64,000 nt of DNA, taken from contig NZ_VFMU01000001.1 of assembly GCF_006715225.1 (NCBI RefSeq), positions 2,356,001 to 2,420,000 on the forward strand. The letters are read 5' to 3'. A program made the position numbers and the translations under genes. This document shows positions 37,160 to 46,083 of this stretch, piece by piece (the stretch's first letter is position 1; every line of letters starts with the position of its first letter). Under the pieces are notes generated by a model, which searched no databases, was not told the DNA's origin, and worked only from the letters and a program-made list of their open reading frames with translations. This DNA comes from Arthrobacter sp. SLBN-112. Its GTDB lineage: Bacteria; Actinomycetota; Actinomycetes; Actinomycetales; Micrococcaceae.

Positions 37160-38392
37160 ATGTACCGAAAGAAAGTCCTCACTTCGTTGGCAGCGGCAGC
37201 CACGTTCAGCATGCTGCTGTCGGCCTGCGCCAACCAAGCAGGCCCCAGCAACACCGAGAGCTCCGGCTCGTCCAACAAAGTAAACATCCCCGCCATTTCG
37301 AAAGTGGACGTCCCTGCCGCCGCTGTAAAGCCCGCCGGCGACGGCAAGGCAACCTGCCCGGCCACCACCACGCTGGCCTACGCCGGTGCACAGACCGGCC
37401 CCAACGCTCAGCTCGGTATCAATATTTTTAACGGCATCCAGCTGGCCATCGACCAGCACAACAAGGCCAACCCGGGCTGCCAAGTCCAGTTCAAGAAGTT
37501 CGATACGGAAGGCGACCCCAACAAGGCCACCGGCCCTGTCACCCAGATGGTGAGCGAACCGGACATCCTGGGCGTGATCGGTCTCCCGTTCTCGGGTGAA
37601 TCAAAAGCCACGGGCAACATCTTCGAGCAGAAGGGCCTGGTCCACATCACGCCGTCGGCCACCAACCCTGGCCTGACGGGTAACGGCTGGAGCACCTTCT
37701 TCCGGGGCCTCGGCAATGACGCCGTGCAGGGCCCGGCGGCCGCCAAGTTCCTCACCGGGAAGCTCGGCGCCAAGAAGGTCTACCTGGTCCAGGATGACTC
37801 CGACTACGGCATCGGCCTGGGAACCTCCACCTCTGCCGGCCTGGGCAGCGCCCTGGCCGGGACGGAGAAGGTGACAACCGGCCAGAAGGACTTCTCGGCC
37901 GTCATCTCCAAGATCATGAACGCCAAGGCTGACGCGGTCTACTACGCCGGCTACTACGCAGAGGGTGCACCGTTTGCCCAGCAGCTCGTGGGCAAGGGGT
38001 TCACCGGCACCTTCGTTGGCCCGGATGGCGTGAAGGATGAACAGTTCATCAAGCAGGCAGGCGATGCTTCCAACAACGCCTACTTCACCTGCCCGTGCCT
38101 CCCAGGTGAACTGATCCCCGATTTCGCCTCGGCCTACAAGGACATTTCCAAGGGCGCAGAACCCGGAACGTACTCCATTGAAGGCTACGACGCCGCAACC
38201 GTCCTCCTGTCCGGGATCGACGCGGGCAAGCAGAGCCGCGCCGACCTGCTGTCCTGGGTCAAGTCGTACGACAAGGACGGCCTGAGCAAGCACTACAAGT
38301 GGGATGCCAAGGGCGAGCTCCAGGCCCCGACCGTGTACGGCTACAAGGTGGAGAACGCGAAGATCGTTCCCGTCGGGCCCATCGGGGAGTAG
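37160..38392 (+). CDS. Branched-chain amino-acid ABC transporter, binding lipoprotein
   Basis: Periplasmic-binding-protein type I lipoprotein (LivJ/LivK family), 410 residues. A signal peptide ends in the lipobox LSAC (about residues 20-23), followed by a Ser-rich linker. The binding domain starts at LAYAGAQTGPNAQLGINIFN near 75 and includes VYLVQDDSDYGIGLGTS near 213. Four transporter genes follow, giving a complete LIV importer. A strong hairpin separates it from livH, which should raise its level over the membrane subunits. Confidence 0.92.
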   Translation: MYRKKVLTSLAAAATFSMLLSACANQAGPSNTESSGSSNKVNIPAISKVDVPAAAVKPAGDGKATCPATTTLAYAGAQTGPNAQLGINIFNGIQLAIDQHNKANPGCQVQFKKFDTEGDPNKATGPVTQMVSEPDILGVIGLPFSGESKATGNIFEQKGLVHITPSATNPGLTGNGWSTFFRGLGNDAVQGPAAAKFLTGKLGAKKVYLVQDDSDYGIGLGTSTSAGLGSALAGTEKVTTGQKDFSAVISKIMNAKADAVYYAGYYAEGAPFAQQLVGKGFTGTFVGPDGVKDEQFIKQAGDASNNAYFTCPCLPGELIPDFASAYKDISKGAEPGTYSIEGYDAATVLLSGIDAGKQSRADLLSWVKSYDKDGLSKHYKWDAKGELQAPTVYGYKVENAKIVPVGPIGE

Positions 38393-38412
38393 CAGCCCGG
38401 CGAAACGCAAAC

Positions 38413-38454
38413 GGCTGTGGGGGCCGGCATCAGCAGGCCCCCACAGCCTTTTCT
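38413..38454 (+). terminator. Attenuating terminator between the binding-protein gene and livH
   Basis: GGCTGTGGGGGCC (38413-38425) pairs perfectly with GGCCCCCACAGCC (38436-38448), followed by TTTTC. It sits 20 nt after the binding-protein stop and 97 nt before livH. Partial read-through would supply the membrane genes; I see no strong separate promoter. Confidence 0.85.
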
Positions 38455-38550
38455 TCGCTTCGGCAGCAGCCCAGGACCAAGTTACGTCACTAGACACAAG
38501 TCCCACGGCCGGGCCCACAAGGCCGCGTGCAACTGGATCAGGATGTTCCC

Positions 38551-39558
38551 ATGCTTCCCTCTCTTGTCCCACTACTCCCCACTGAAAACGACTGGATCAC
38601 CTTCGACATACCGTCCCTGGCCCAGAACTTCTGGAGTGCCACCTTTGACGGCCTAACCTTCGGGGCCATCTACGCGCTCGTCGCCCTGGGTTACACCCTG
38701 GTTTACGGCGTGCTGAACCTGATCAATTTCGCCCACTCAGAAGTGTTCATTGTCGGCTGCTACGCAGTCTTCTTCACCCTCAGCAGCCTGGGCTTCGGCC
38801 CCTCAGTTCCCCGGCTCGACATCTGGGCCATCATCCTGAACCTGCTGCTGGCGCTGGTCCTGGCCATGGTTGCCTCGGCCGTCACAGCCTTCCTGCTGGA
38901 ACGCATCGCGTACAAACCCCTTCGGAAACGGAACGCCCCCCGCCTGGTCTTCCTGATCACCGCCATCGGTGCTTCCTTCACCATCCAGTACCTGATCTAC
39001 CTGTGGCGCGGCCCCAGCCCCGAGCTTGCACTGACAATGTTCCGGCCCACCCCCATCTTCGACGTCTTCGGCACCATCATCGATTCCCAGCAGCTGGTGA
39101 TCATCATCGCCGCGGTGATCATGATGGTGGGCATCGACAGGTTCATCAGCAAGTCCCGCACCGGCCGCGGCATCCGGGCCGTCGCCCAGGACCCTGATAC
39201 CGCAACATTGATGGGCGTCAACAAAGAGCGCATCATTATTACCACCTTCATCATCGGAGGCCTGCTCGCAGGAGCCGCCGCCTTGTTCTACGTCATGAAA
39301 ATCCCTTCCGGTGTCCAGTACAGCGGTGGATTCGTCCTGGGTATCAAGGCGTTCGCCGCCGCTGTGCTCGGCGGTATCGGCAACGTCCGCGGAGCCCTGC
39401 TGGGCGGCCTGCTGCTCGGCCTGATCGGCAACTACGGCCAGATCCTGCTGGGCAACTCGCAGTGGACCGACGTCGTGGCATTCGTGGTGCTGGTGCTGGT
39501 GCTGCTGCTGCGGCCCGAAGGCATCCTGGGAACCTCCCTTGGAAGGAGCAAAGCATGA
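38551..39558 (+). CDS. livH: Branched-chain amino-acid ABC transporter permease (LivH)
   Basis: Membrane subunit with about eight helices; family landmarks are LTFGAIYALVALGYTLVYGV near 31 with INFAHSEVFIVG, RIAYKPLRKRNAPRLVFLIT near 118 and the coupling loop GIRAVAQDPDTATLMGVNKE near 208. I prefer ATG 38551, with AGGA 8 nt upstream, over the in-frame GTG at 38527. It overlaps livM by 4 nt. With LivM it forms the channel through which leucine, isoleucine or valine (or related amides) enter. Confidence 0.93.
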   Translation: MLPSLVPLLPTENDWITFDIPSLAQNFWSATFDGLTFGAIYALVALGYTLVYGVLNLINFAHSEVFIVGCYAVFFTLSSLGFGPSVPRLDIWAIILNLLLALVLAMVASAVTAFLLERIAYKPLRKRNAPRLVFLITAIGASFTIQYLIYLWRGPSPELALTMFRPTPIFDVFGTIIDSQQLVIIIAAVIMMVGIDRFISKSRTGRGIRAVAQDPDTATLMGVNKERIIITTFIIGGLLAGAAALFYVMKIPSGVQYSGGFVLGIKAFAAAVLGGIGNVRGALLGGLLLGLIGNYGQILLGNSQWTDVVAFVVLVLVLLLRPEGILGTSLGRSKA

Positions 39559-40802
39559 GCATGACGGACGGGCCCACACCGCTGCAGACAGCTGCCGCCG
39601 AACAGGCAGCAGAGGAACGCGAAGCGTCATCGAAAGCCGCAGGAAAAAGCGACCTCGCCCAGCGGGGCAGGCGCAAGCCAGGGTACTTCTCCGACCGATG
39701 GCACGCACTGTCCCGGCAACAGCAGTGGGCGTTCCTGATCATCGTTGTGGTACTGGCCTACCTGCTCCCGTTGATGAACCCGCCCATCATCACCACCGAG
39801 CCCGGCAACAACTTCGCCCTGGCCTGCTTCGACATGGCGCGCTTCGCACTCATCGCAGTCGGCCTCAACGTCGTGGTGGGCTACGCCGGTCTCCTGGACC
39901 TGGGATACGTCGCCTTCTTCGCCGTCGGCTCCTACTGCGCAGCGATGCTGACCAGTCCGGACTCGCCCTTCCTGCACATCCCGTACCTGTGGACCATCCC
40001 GATCGCCATGGCGGTCACTATGTTCTTCGGTGTGGTGCTGGGCGTGCCCACCCTCCGCCTCAGGGGCGACTATCTTGCCATCGTGACGCTGGGGTTCGGC
40101 GAAATCGTCCGCATCCTGGCCACCATCATCCCGGCCATGAAGGGCCAGGTGGGCTTCCAGAACGTCGGCCATCCTCCGGGTACCGAGGCTGACGGAACGC
40201 CCATCTTCTCCAATTCGAACGGCGTACCCTGGTACTGGCTGACGCTGACCATCATCATCATCGTCACCCTCCTGGTGGGCAACCTGGAACGCAGCCGGGT
40301 GGGCCGCGCGTGGATCGCCATCCGTGAAGACGAGGACGCCGCTGAGATCATGGGCGTTCCCACCTTCAAATACAAGGTGTGGGCCTTCGCCATCGGCGCT
40401 GCGATCGGCGGCCTGTCCGGGGCCCTCTTCGCCGGCCAGGTGGGGTTCGTCAACAACCAGAAGTTCGACGTCACCACCTCCATCCTGTTCCTCGCCGCCG
40501 TGGTGCTTGGCGGAGCCGGCAACAAGGTAGGCGCCATTCTGGGCGGGGCCCTGGTCAGCTATATCCCGCTCCGATTCACGGCCATCGCGGAATACAAGTA
40601 CCTGATCTTCGGCATCGCCCTGGTGCTGATCATGATCTTCCGTTCCCAGGGGCTGCTCCCGGCACGGCAGCGGTTGCTCGCCTACGGACGGACTGCCCTG
40701 AACAAGGTCACCAGCCGCGACGGCACCGAACCCAAGGACACGGACAATCCATCAGCCGGCCCCGGCACGCGTGCGGCCGGACAGAGAGGAGCGGAGGCAT
40801 GA
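39555..40802 (+). CDS. livM: Branched-chain amino-acid ABC transporter permease (LivM)
   Basis: Second membrane subunit, 415 residues, with a ~55-residue polar N-terminus and helices from WAFLIIVVVLAYLLPLMNPP onward. LNVVVGYAGLLDLGYVAFFA near 108 and GRAWIAIREDEDAAEIMGVP near 250 (coupling loop) are LivM signatures. ATG 39555 overlaps the livH stop and GGAAGGAG lies at 39541-39548. The C-terminal tail is Arg/Thr/Pro rich. It overlaps livG by 4 nt. Confidence 0.93.
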   Translation: MSMTDGPTPLQTAAAEQAAEEREASSKAAGKSDLAQRGRRKPGYFSDRWHALSRQQQWAFLIIVVVLAYLLPLMNPPIITTEPGNNFALACFDMARFALIAVGLNVVVGYAGLLDLGYVAFFAVGSYCAAMLTSPDSPFLHIPYLWTIPIAMAVTMFFGVVLGVPTLRLRGDYLAIVTLGFGEIVRILATIIPAMKGQVGFQNVGHPPGTEADGTPIFSNSNGVPWYWLTLTIIIIVTLLVGNLERSRVGRAWIAIREDEDAAEIMGVPTFKYKVWAFAIGAAIGGLSGALFAGQVGFVNNQKFDVTTSILFLAAVVLGGAGNKVGAILGGALVSYIPLRFTAIAEYKYLIFGIALVLIMIFRSQGLLPARQRLLAYGRTALNKVTSRDGTEPKDTDNPSAGPGTRAAGQRGAEA

Positions 40803-41746
40803 GCTCCGAGGAGAGGCACGGAAGCTCCAGCAGTGTGGACGAGCAGCCGGCAGTTGACGGCTCCGCCGCTGTTGCACCCGAGATCGACATCGAGGCCCTG
40901 GCCGAGGCCGGGGTTGACCAGGAGCTTGCCGAGAAGGTGGCTCCGGACCGTGATATCGCGGTCAAGGTTGGCGACAACATCGTCGAGGTACAAAACCTGA
41001 CCATCAAGTTCGGTGGCCTCGTGGCGCTGGACAACATCAGCTTCAACATCAAGCGGGGCGAGATCCTGGGGCTGATCGGCCCCAACGGCGCCGGCAAGAC
41101 CACCTGCTTCAACGCGATGACGGGCGTCTACAAGCCCACCAGCGGCAAGGTAGTGCTGGAGGGCCAGGTCCTGAACGGCATCAAGCAGCACAAGATCACC
41201 CGCCTGGGCCTGTCACGCACCTTCCAGAACATCCGGTTGTTTGGCGAAATGACGGCCCTCGAGAACGTTGTGGTGGGCCTGGACGCGCGGCACAGGACCA
41301 GCGTTGGCGGGGCGCTGCTGCGCCTGCCCACGCACATCCGGGAGGAGAAGTCAGCCATCGAGCGGGGCATGGCCCTGCTGGACTTCGTCGGCATCGGCAG
41401 CCACGCGCACGTCCTGTCCCGGCAGTTGCCGTACGGCTATCAGCGCCGCCTTGAGATCGCCCGGGCCCTGGCCACCGATCCCAAGGTGCTGTGCCTGGAC
41501 GAGCCTGCGGCCGGCTTCAATCCTGCCGAGAAGGAGGAACTGATGGCCCTCATCCGCACCATCAGGGATGAGGGCTACACGGTGTTGCTGATTGAGCACG
41601 ATATGAAGCTCGTGATGGGCGTGACGGACCGGATCGTCGTGCTGGAATTCGGGAAGAAGATCGCGGATGGGCTGCCCCGCGAGATCCGCGAAGACCCGCG
41701 CGTTATTGCCGCCTACCTAGGAGAGCCCGAAGATGACGTTGCTTGA
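40799..41746 (+). CDS. livG: Branched-chain amino-acid ABC transporter ATPase (LivG)
   Basis: ATP-binding subunit, 315 residues. It has a ~55-residue acidic N-terminal extension before the ABC domain, Walker A GPNGAGKTT near 93, signature-region SRQLPYGYQRRLEIARAL near 207 and Walker B CLDEPAAGFNP near 235. The LivG-specific KITRLGLSRTFQNIRLFGEM segment is present near 132. ATG overlaps the livM stop; the gene overlaps livF by 14 nt. Confidence 0.95.
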   Translation: MSSEERHGSSSSVDEQPAVDGSAAVAPEIDIEALAEAGVDQELAEKVAPDRDIAVKVGDNIVEVQNLTIKFGGLVALDNISFNIKRGEILGLIGPNGAGKTTCFNAMTGVYKPTSGKVVLEGQVLNGIKQHKITRLGLSRTFQNIRLFGEMTALENVVVGLDARHRTSVGGALLRLPTHIREEKSAIERGMALLDFVGIGSHAHVLSRQLPYGYQRRLEIARALATDPKVLCLDEPAAGFNPAEKEELMALIRTIRDEGYTVLLIEHDMKLVMGVTDRIVVLEFGKKIADGLPREIREDPRVIAAYLGEPEDDVA

Positions 41747-42446
41747 ACTTAAGGACGTTTCCGTCCACTACGGCCGCATCCAGGCGCTGCGGAACATCTC
41801 CTTCACTGTGGACGAGGGTGAAGTCGTGGCCCTGATCGGCGCCAATGGAGCCGGCAAGACCACCACCATGCGGACCATCTCCGGGCTCTTGAACTGCTCC
41901 GAAGGCAAGGTCACCTTCGCCGGCCAGGACATCACCAAGATGAAGGCACACATCCGGGTGGTCCATGGAATCTCCCAGGCCCCCGAAGGGCGCGGGATCT
42001 TCCCGGGCATGACCGTCATGGAAAACCTGGACATGGGGACCTTCGGACGCAAGGACCGCAGCGGAGTGGGGAAGGACCTGGACCGTGTGTTCGATCTCTT
42101 TCCCCGGCTTAAGGAGCGGGAAAAGCAGTACGGGGGCACCATGTCCGGCGGCGAGCAGCAGATGCTGGCGATTGGGCGGGCCCTGATGTCCAACCCCAAG
42201 CTGCTGCTGCTGGACGAGCCGTCCATGGGCCTTGCGCCGCAGTTCATCCGCCAGATTTTCAGGATCATCAAGGAGATCAACAACCAGGGCACTACGGTCC
42301 TGATGGTGGAGCAGAACGCCAACCAGGCGCTGGCCGGGGCGCACCGGGCCTTCGTGCTGGAAACCGGGGAGATCACGCACAGTGGTACCGGCAAGCAGCT
42401 GCTGGAAGACCCCTCCATCAAGGAGGCCTACCTGGGGGTGGGGTAG
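41733..42446 (+). CDS. livF: Branched-chain amino-acid ABC transporter ATPase (LivF)
   Basis: Second ATPase, 237 residues, the usual LivF length. Walker A GANGAGKTT near 36, MSGGEQQMLAIGRALMSNP near 136 (signature) and LLLDEPSMGLAPQFI near 156 (Walker B) are clear, with QAPEGRGIFPGMTVMENLDM in between. It ends the LIV operon. All five components (binding protein, two permeases, two ATPases) are present and intact. Confidence 0.95.
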   Translation: MTLLELKDVSVHYGRIQALRNISFTVDEGEVVALIGANGAGKTTTMRTISGLLNCSEGKVTFAGQDITKMKAHIRVVHGISQAPEGRGIFPGMTVMENLDMGTFGRKDRSGVGKDLDRVFDLFPRLKEREKQYGGTMSGGEQQMLAIGRALMSNPKLLLLDEPSMGLAPQFIRQIFRIIKEINNQGTTVLMVEQNANQALAGAHRAFVLETGEITHSGTGKQLLEDPSIKEAYLGVG

Positions 42447-42467
42447 TTGTGGGGTACTTGTCTCGAC

Positions 42468-42523
42468 GGGGCCCGGTGCTTTAAGAGCGCGCAACGGTCA
42501 CGGTTCGGTTGCAACCGGGCCCC
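42468..42523 (+). terminator. Compound hairpin after livF
   Basis: GGGGCCCGGT (42468-42477) pairs perfectly with ACCGGGCCCC (42514-42523). The 36-nt interval holds an inner stem GCAAC/GTTGC (42491-42495/42508-42512). No U-tract follows. It is the likely end of the LIV transcript. A -10-like TAGCGT (42559-42564) for the next gene lies downstream. Confidence 0.6.
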
Positions 42524-42609
42524 ACGGGAACTTTCCCTGCCGCCCCCACGTGGGAATTGGTAGCGTAACAAGAAGCTCATCACCCACATCCACATGGAGG
42601 AATCCCGCA

Positions 42610-43530
42610 ATGGCACTTGGCGGCAACCCGATCTTCAACGGAAAGAGTTTCCGTGGAGCCACCCAGGCACCGCCTGTCCCGCAGGCTCCCTACGGCACTC
42701 CCTATGGCCAGCAGCCTTATGGCGGCCAGGCGCCCTACGGACAGCAGCCTTACGGCCAGCAGGGCTGGGGCACGCAGCCCCAAAGCATGAGCGACGAACA
42801 GCTGCGCCAGATGTACAGCCAGCCGTCGGCCGGCCCCGCGGACACCGGGCGGATGACGTTCGACGACGTCATCATGAAGACCGCTGCCTGCCTCGCCGCT
42901 GTGGTTGCCGGCGCCGCAGTCACCCTTGTGGTGGCGCAGGGCCTGGCCTCCCTGCTGATGATCGTTGGTGCCCTGGGCGGTTTCGTGCTGGCCCTGGTCA
43001 ACACCTTCAAGAAGCAGCCGTCGCCGGCGCTGATCCTCGCCTATGCGGCTCTCGAGGGACTGTTCCTTGGCGGCTTGACCCGGATCCTCGACGGCATGTT
43101 CCCCGGCGTCGGCCTGCAGGCCGTCATCGGCACACTGTCCGTCTTCGCCGTCACCTTGCTGCTCTTCAAGAGCGGCAAGGTCCGCGCCACACCGCGCGCC
43201 ATGCGGTTCTTCATGATCGCAATTATCGGCTACGCCGTGTTTGCGCTGATCAACATGATCATGATGTGGACAGGGGCCGTGCAGAGCCCCTTCGGCCTGC
43301 GCACCAGCGTCGAGATCTTCGGCATCCCGCTGGGCGTCTTCATCGGCCTGCTGGCCATCGGCCTCGCCGCGTTCTCGCTGATCATGGACTTCACCAGCAT
43401 CGAAGAAGGTGTCCGCAGCGGAGCCCCGCAGCGCTTCTCCTGGACAGCCGCCTTCGGCCTGACCGTCACACTGGTCTGGCTGTACGTGGAGATCATCCGC
43501 CTGCTGGCCATCCTGCGGGGCGACGACTAG
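42610..43530 (+). CDS. Bax inhibitor-1/YccA family membrane protein
   Basis: Seven-helix protein of the BI-1-like YccA/YbhL group, 306 residues. The first ~85 residues are a cytoplasmic Pro/Tyr/Gln/Gly-rich region with repeats of PYGQQ; the membrane part begins at TAACLAAVVAGAAVTLVVAQ. The family Asp motif appears in SLIMDFTSIEEGVRSGAP near 260. ATG 42610 has GGAGG at 42594-42598. Relatives are calcium-leak channels or protease regulators; the role here is unknown. Confidence 0.9.
   Translation: MALGGNPIFNGKSFRGATQAPPVPQAPYGTPYGQQPYGGQAPYGQQPYGQQGWGTQPQSMSDEQLRQMYSQPSAGPADTGRMTFDDVIMKTAACLAAVVAGAAVTLVVAQGLASLLMIVGALGGFVLALVNTFKKQPSPALILAYAALEGLFLGGLTRILDGMFPGVGLQAVIGTLSVFAVTLLLFKSGKVRATPRAMRFFMIAIIGYAVFALINMIMMWTGAVQSPFGLRTSVEIFGIPLGVFIGLLAIGLAAFSLIMDFTSIEEGVRSGAPQRFSWTAAFGLTVTLVWLYVEIIRLLAILRGDD
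42694..42772 (+). repeat. Pro-Tyr-Gly-Gln repeats in the BI-1 gene
   Basis: Degenerate repeats encode PYGTPYGQQPYGGQAPYGQQ and following PYGQQ units. This low-complexity, aromatic-rich segment resembles N-terminal extensions common in actinobacterial membrane proteins and may mediate weak self-association (inference). Confidence 0.7.
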
Positions 43531-43567
43531 GCATCCCGGCAGCTTCCGCCGTCGTAAACCAAACAAC

Positions 43568-43598
43568 CGTGGGCCCCACCAGACTGGTGGGGCCCACG
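43568..43598. terminator. Bidirectional terminator between the BI-1 gene and galK
   Basis: A perfect 14-bp stem, CGTGGGCCCCACCA (43568-43581) and TGGTGGGGCCCACG (43585-43598), closes a 3-nt loop between convergent genes. Flanking AAACAAC on the left would give U residues for the minus-strand transcript. Confidence 0.88.
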
Positions 43599-43637
43599 CT
43601 CGTTAACTGCTGCCGGCCTCAGGCCGTTCGGCGCGCG

Positions 43638-44819
43638 CTACGCGACGCGCATGGCTCCGGCGGCAGGGGCGACGGTGAAGATATCCGGCGTCCTGTAGCC
43701 GGCGTCGGCGAAGGCCTTTACGACGGCGGCACGCACCGCCTGCTCGGCGTCCACCGGGGTCAGCGCAATGGCCGCGCCGCCGAACCCGCCCCCGGTCATG
43801 CGGGCGCCGATGGCACCATGGGACCTGGACGTGTCCACGGCCAGGTCCAGCTCGGGGCAGGAGATTTCAAAGTCGTCGCGCATGGAAGCGTGGCTGGCAT
43901 CGAGCAGGGTGCCGATGGCGCTTGGCCCGGCGCCGCCCAGGAGCTCTACGGTCTGGAGCACCCGGTCATTTTCGGTAACCACATGGCGCACCCGCCGGAA
44001 CGTGACCTCATCGAGCAGACCGCTGGCCTCCTCAAGGTCAGCCACCTCGACGTCCCGCAGCGCCTTGACCCCCAGCACCTCCGCTCCCAGCTCACAGGAT
44101 GCCCGGCGTGAGGCGTAGCCGCCGTCGGCGTGGGAGTGCGACACCTTGGTGTCGATCACCAGGAGCACCAGGCCTGCGGGTTCGGTTTCGAAAGGAACCA
44201 GGGTTGCCTTCTGGTCCCGGCAATCGAGGAAGACCGCGTGACCCTTGGCGCCGCGAAGGGACGCCGACTGGTCCATGATCCCCGTGGGTGCACCCACGAA
44301 ATCGTTTTCCGCCCGCTGGGTTGCCAACACCATGTCCTCGGCGGCCAGCCCGGCACCCGTGAGGTCATTCAGTGCCGTGACGACAGCACATTCGATGGCG
44401 TGCGACGACGACAGGCCGGCACCGAGCGGCACGTTCGAGTCCAGGAGCAGGTCCACTCCGGGAACGGTGATGCCCCGCTCCCCGAGGGCCCACATGACGC
44501 CGAGGGGGTACTTGGTCCAGCCCTTCGCTTTGCCGGGATGCAGGGAGTCGAGCGTGGTGGTGACCACGCCCTGGTCGCCATACGTGGACAGGAGCCGCAC
44601 GGTTGAATCCGGCCGGGCGGCGACGGCCACCCGGGCGGTGCGGTCGATGGCGAACGGAAGCACGAAGCCCTCGTTGTAGTCGGTATGTTCGCCGATGAGG
44701 TTCACCCGCCCCGGAGCCTGCCATACGCCGTCGGGTGCGCTTCCGAATTCATGCTCAAAGCGGGCGCTCAGCTCCTGCGGGGCCGCAGGTATGGCCTTGG
44801 CCTGGTCCTGGGTACTCAC
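43638..44819 (-). CDS. galK: Galactokinase
   Basis: GHMP-fold kinase making galactose-1-phosphate in the Leloir pathway. The 393 residues contain the galactokinase signature GRVNLIGEHTDYNEGFVLPF near 38, the phosphate loop VPLGAGLSSSHAIECAVVTA near 130 and the C-terminal GARMTGGGFGGAAIALTP near 341. It is second in the minus-strand galT-galK operon; its start overlaps the galT end by 4 nt. galE is not in the window. Confidence 0.97.
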   Translation of the reverse strand: MSTQDQAKAIPAAPQELSARFEHEFGSAPDGVWQAPGRVNLIGEHTDYNEGFVLPFAIDRTARVAVAARPDSTVRLLSTYGDQGVVTTTLDSLHPGKAKGWTKYPLGVMWALGERGITVPGVDLLLDSNVPLGAGLSSSHAIECAVVTALNDLTGAGLAAEDMVLATQRAENDFVGAPTGIMDQSASLRGAKGHAVFLDCRDQKATLVPFETEPAGLVLLVIDTKVSHSHADGGYASRRASCELGAEVLGVKALRDVEVADLEEASGLLDEVTFRRVRHVVTENDRVLQTVELLGGAGPSAIGTLLDASHASMRDDFEISCPELDLAVDTSRSHGAIGARMTGGGFGGAAIALTPVDAEQAVRAAVVKAFADAGYRTPDIFTVAPAAGAMRVA

Positions 44820-45973
44820 GCGGAGGCTCCTACCGGGGTGGCCGCCATGGCGGCGGCAGGAACGGACGACGGCGGGACGGCAACAGTGCGCAGCCGTTCC
44901 GCCACCGTTTCGGGGGTGGTGTCATTGATAAAGGCGCCCATGGCCGCTTCGGAGCCGGCCAGGTACTTCAGCTTGTCGGCCGCCCTGCGCGGGGAGGTCA
45001 GCTGGAGGTGGAGGTAGCCCGCCGGCCGGAGGAGATCATCCAGCGGCGCCTGGTGCCATGCGGAGATGTAGGGAGTAGGCGTGGGGTAGAGGGCATCCAC
45101 CCGCTTGAGCAGATCGAGGTATACCTGTGCCAGCTCATCCTTCTCCTCTCCGCTCAAGGCCGCCAGGTCCGGAACGTGGCGGTGCGGGACCAGGTGGATC
45201 TCCAGGGGCCACCGGGCCGCGAAAGGCACATAAGCGCTGAAATGCGTGCCTTCCAGGACCATCCTGCTGCCATCCTCCCGCTCGGCCCGCAGCAGGGAGC
45301 CGGTCAGGGTGTCCGTGCCGTCCTGCGCATCGAAGTACTTCCGCGCCGCCACGCCCAGGGTGCCTGCGCGTGGCGTGACATAGGGGTAGGCGTAGATCTG
45401 CCCATGCGGGTGGTGCAGTGTCACGCCGATGTCCGCGCCGCGGTTTTCGAACGGAAACACCTGTTTGATGCCGGTCATGGCGCTCAGGGCGGCGGTGCGC
45501 TGCGACCAGGCCTCAATTACGGTCCGGGACCGCTCTGCGCTGAGGCCACTGAAGGACCCGGTGTGTTCGGGGGTGAAGGACACCACTTCGCAGCGGCCGT
45601 ACGCCGGGCCCTTTGTTCCCCACACTGCATTCTCCGGGACGGGTCCCAGGGCCGGGCCCAGCGAGGGAAACCGGTTTTCAAAGACCACGACGTCGTAGTC
45701 GGCGGCAGGAATTTCGGACGCGTTGGCAGGAGTGGTGGGACAGATGGGGCACTGGTCTGCCGGCGGCAGGTGGGTGCGGGTCTGGCGGTGCGCGGCAACA
45801 GCCACCCATTCGTCCGTCAAGGCATCGAAGCGCACCTCGCCGGGCTCCCCGCGCGCGGGCAGGCCGCGGTGGTCGGTGGTGAGGTGTTCGGCACGGGAGG
45901 TGCTGGTGCTGTCGTCGTCAAAGTAGATCAGCTCCCGCCCGTCGGAGAGTCTGGTGCTGGTAATCCCTGTCAT
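44816..45973 (-). CDS. galT: Galactose-1-phosphate uridylyltransferase
   Basis: Swaps UMP between UDP-glucose and galactose-1-phosphate. The 385-residue protein has a zinc-site CPICPTTP near 75, the segment FENRFPSLGPA near 99 and the active-site HPHGQIYAYPYV around residue 190 with the nucleophilic His. It leads galTK on the minus strand, diverging from galM across an AT-rich 110-nt gap that probably carries the shared control sites. Confidence 0.95.
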   Translation of the reverse strand: MTGITSTRLSDGRELIYFDDDSTSTSRAEHLTTDHRGLPARGEPGEVRFDALTDEWVAVAAHRQTRTHLPPADQCPICPTTPANASEIPAADYDVVVFENRFPSLGPALGPVPENAVWGTKGPAYGRCEVVSFTPEHTGSFSGLSAERSRTVIEAWSQRTAALSAMTGIKQVFPFENRGADIGVTLHHPHGQIYAYPYVTPRAGTLGVAARKYFDAQDGTDTLTGSLLRAEREDGSRMVLEGTHFSAYVPFAARWPLEIHLVPHRHVPDLAALSGEEKDELAQVYLDLLKRVDALYPTPTPYISAWHQAPLDDLLRPAGYLHLQLTSPRRAADKLKYLAGSEAAMGAFINDTTPETVAERLRTVAVPPSSVPAAAMAATPVGASA

Positions 45974-46083
45974 CCAAAAAGTTTCCCATAAACGATCAGG
46001 AATGAATAGTTAACAACAAAAAGTAACAGTGAGGGATGGAAGGGCGCTGCCCGATTCCGGCAGCGGCATGTACGGTAATGCCC
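45974..46083. promoter_or_regulatory. Divergent galT / galM control region
   Basis: The galT side is unusually AT-rich and, read on the minus strand, holds the direct repeat TGTTACT ... TGTTAACT. The galM side has an inverted repeat CGCTGCC-CGATTCC-GGCAGCG (46045-46065) ending 5 nt before the -10 TACGGT (46071-46076). Both are candidate operators for a gal regulator that is not in the window. Confidence 0.5.

Noticed and set aside
42694..42772. Tandem repeat as a possible mobile or CRISPR-like element in the BI-1 gene
   Set aside because: The repeats keep the reading frame and encode a PYGQQ-type low-complexity segment common in membrane-protein N-termini.
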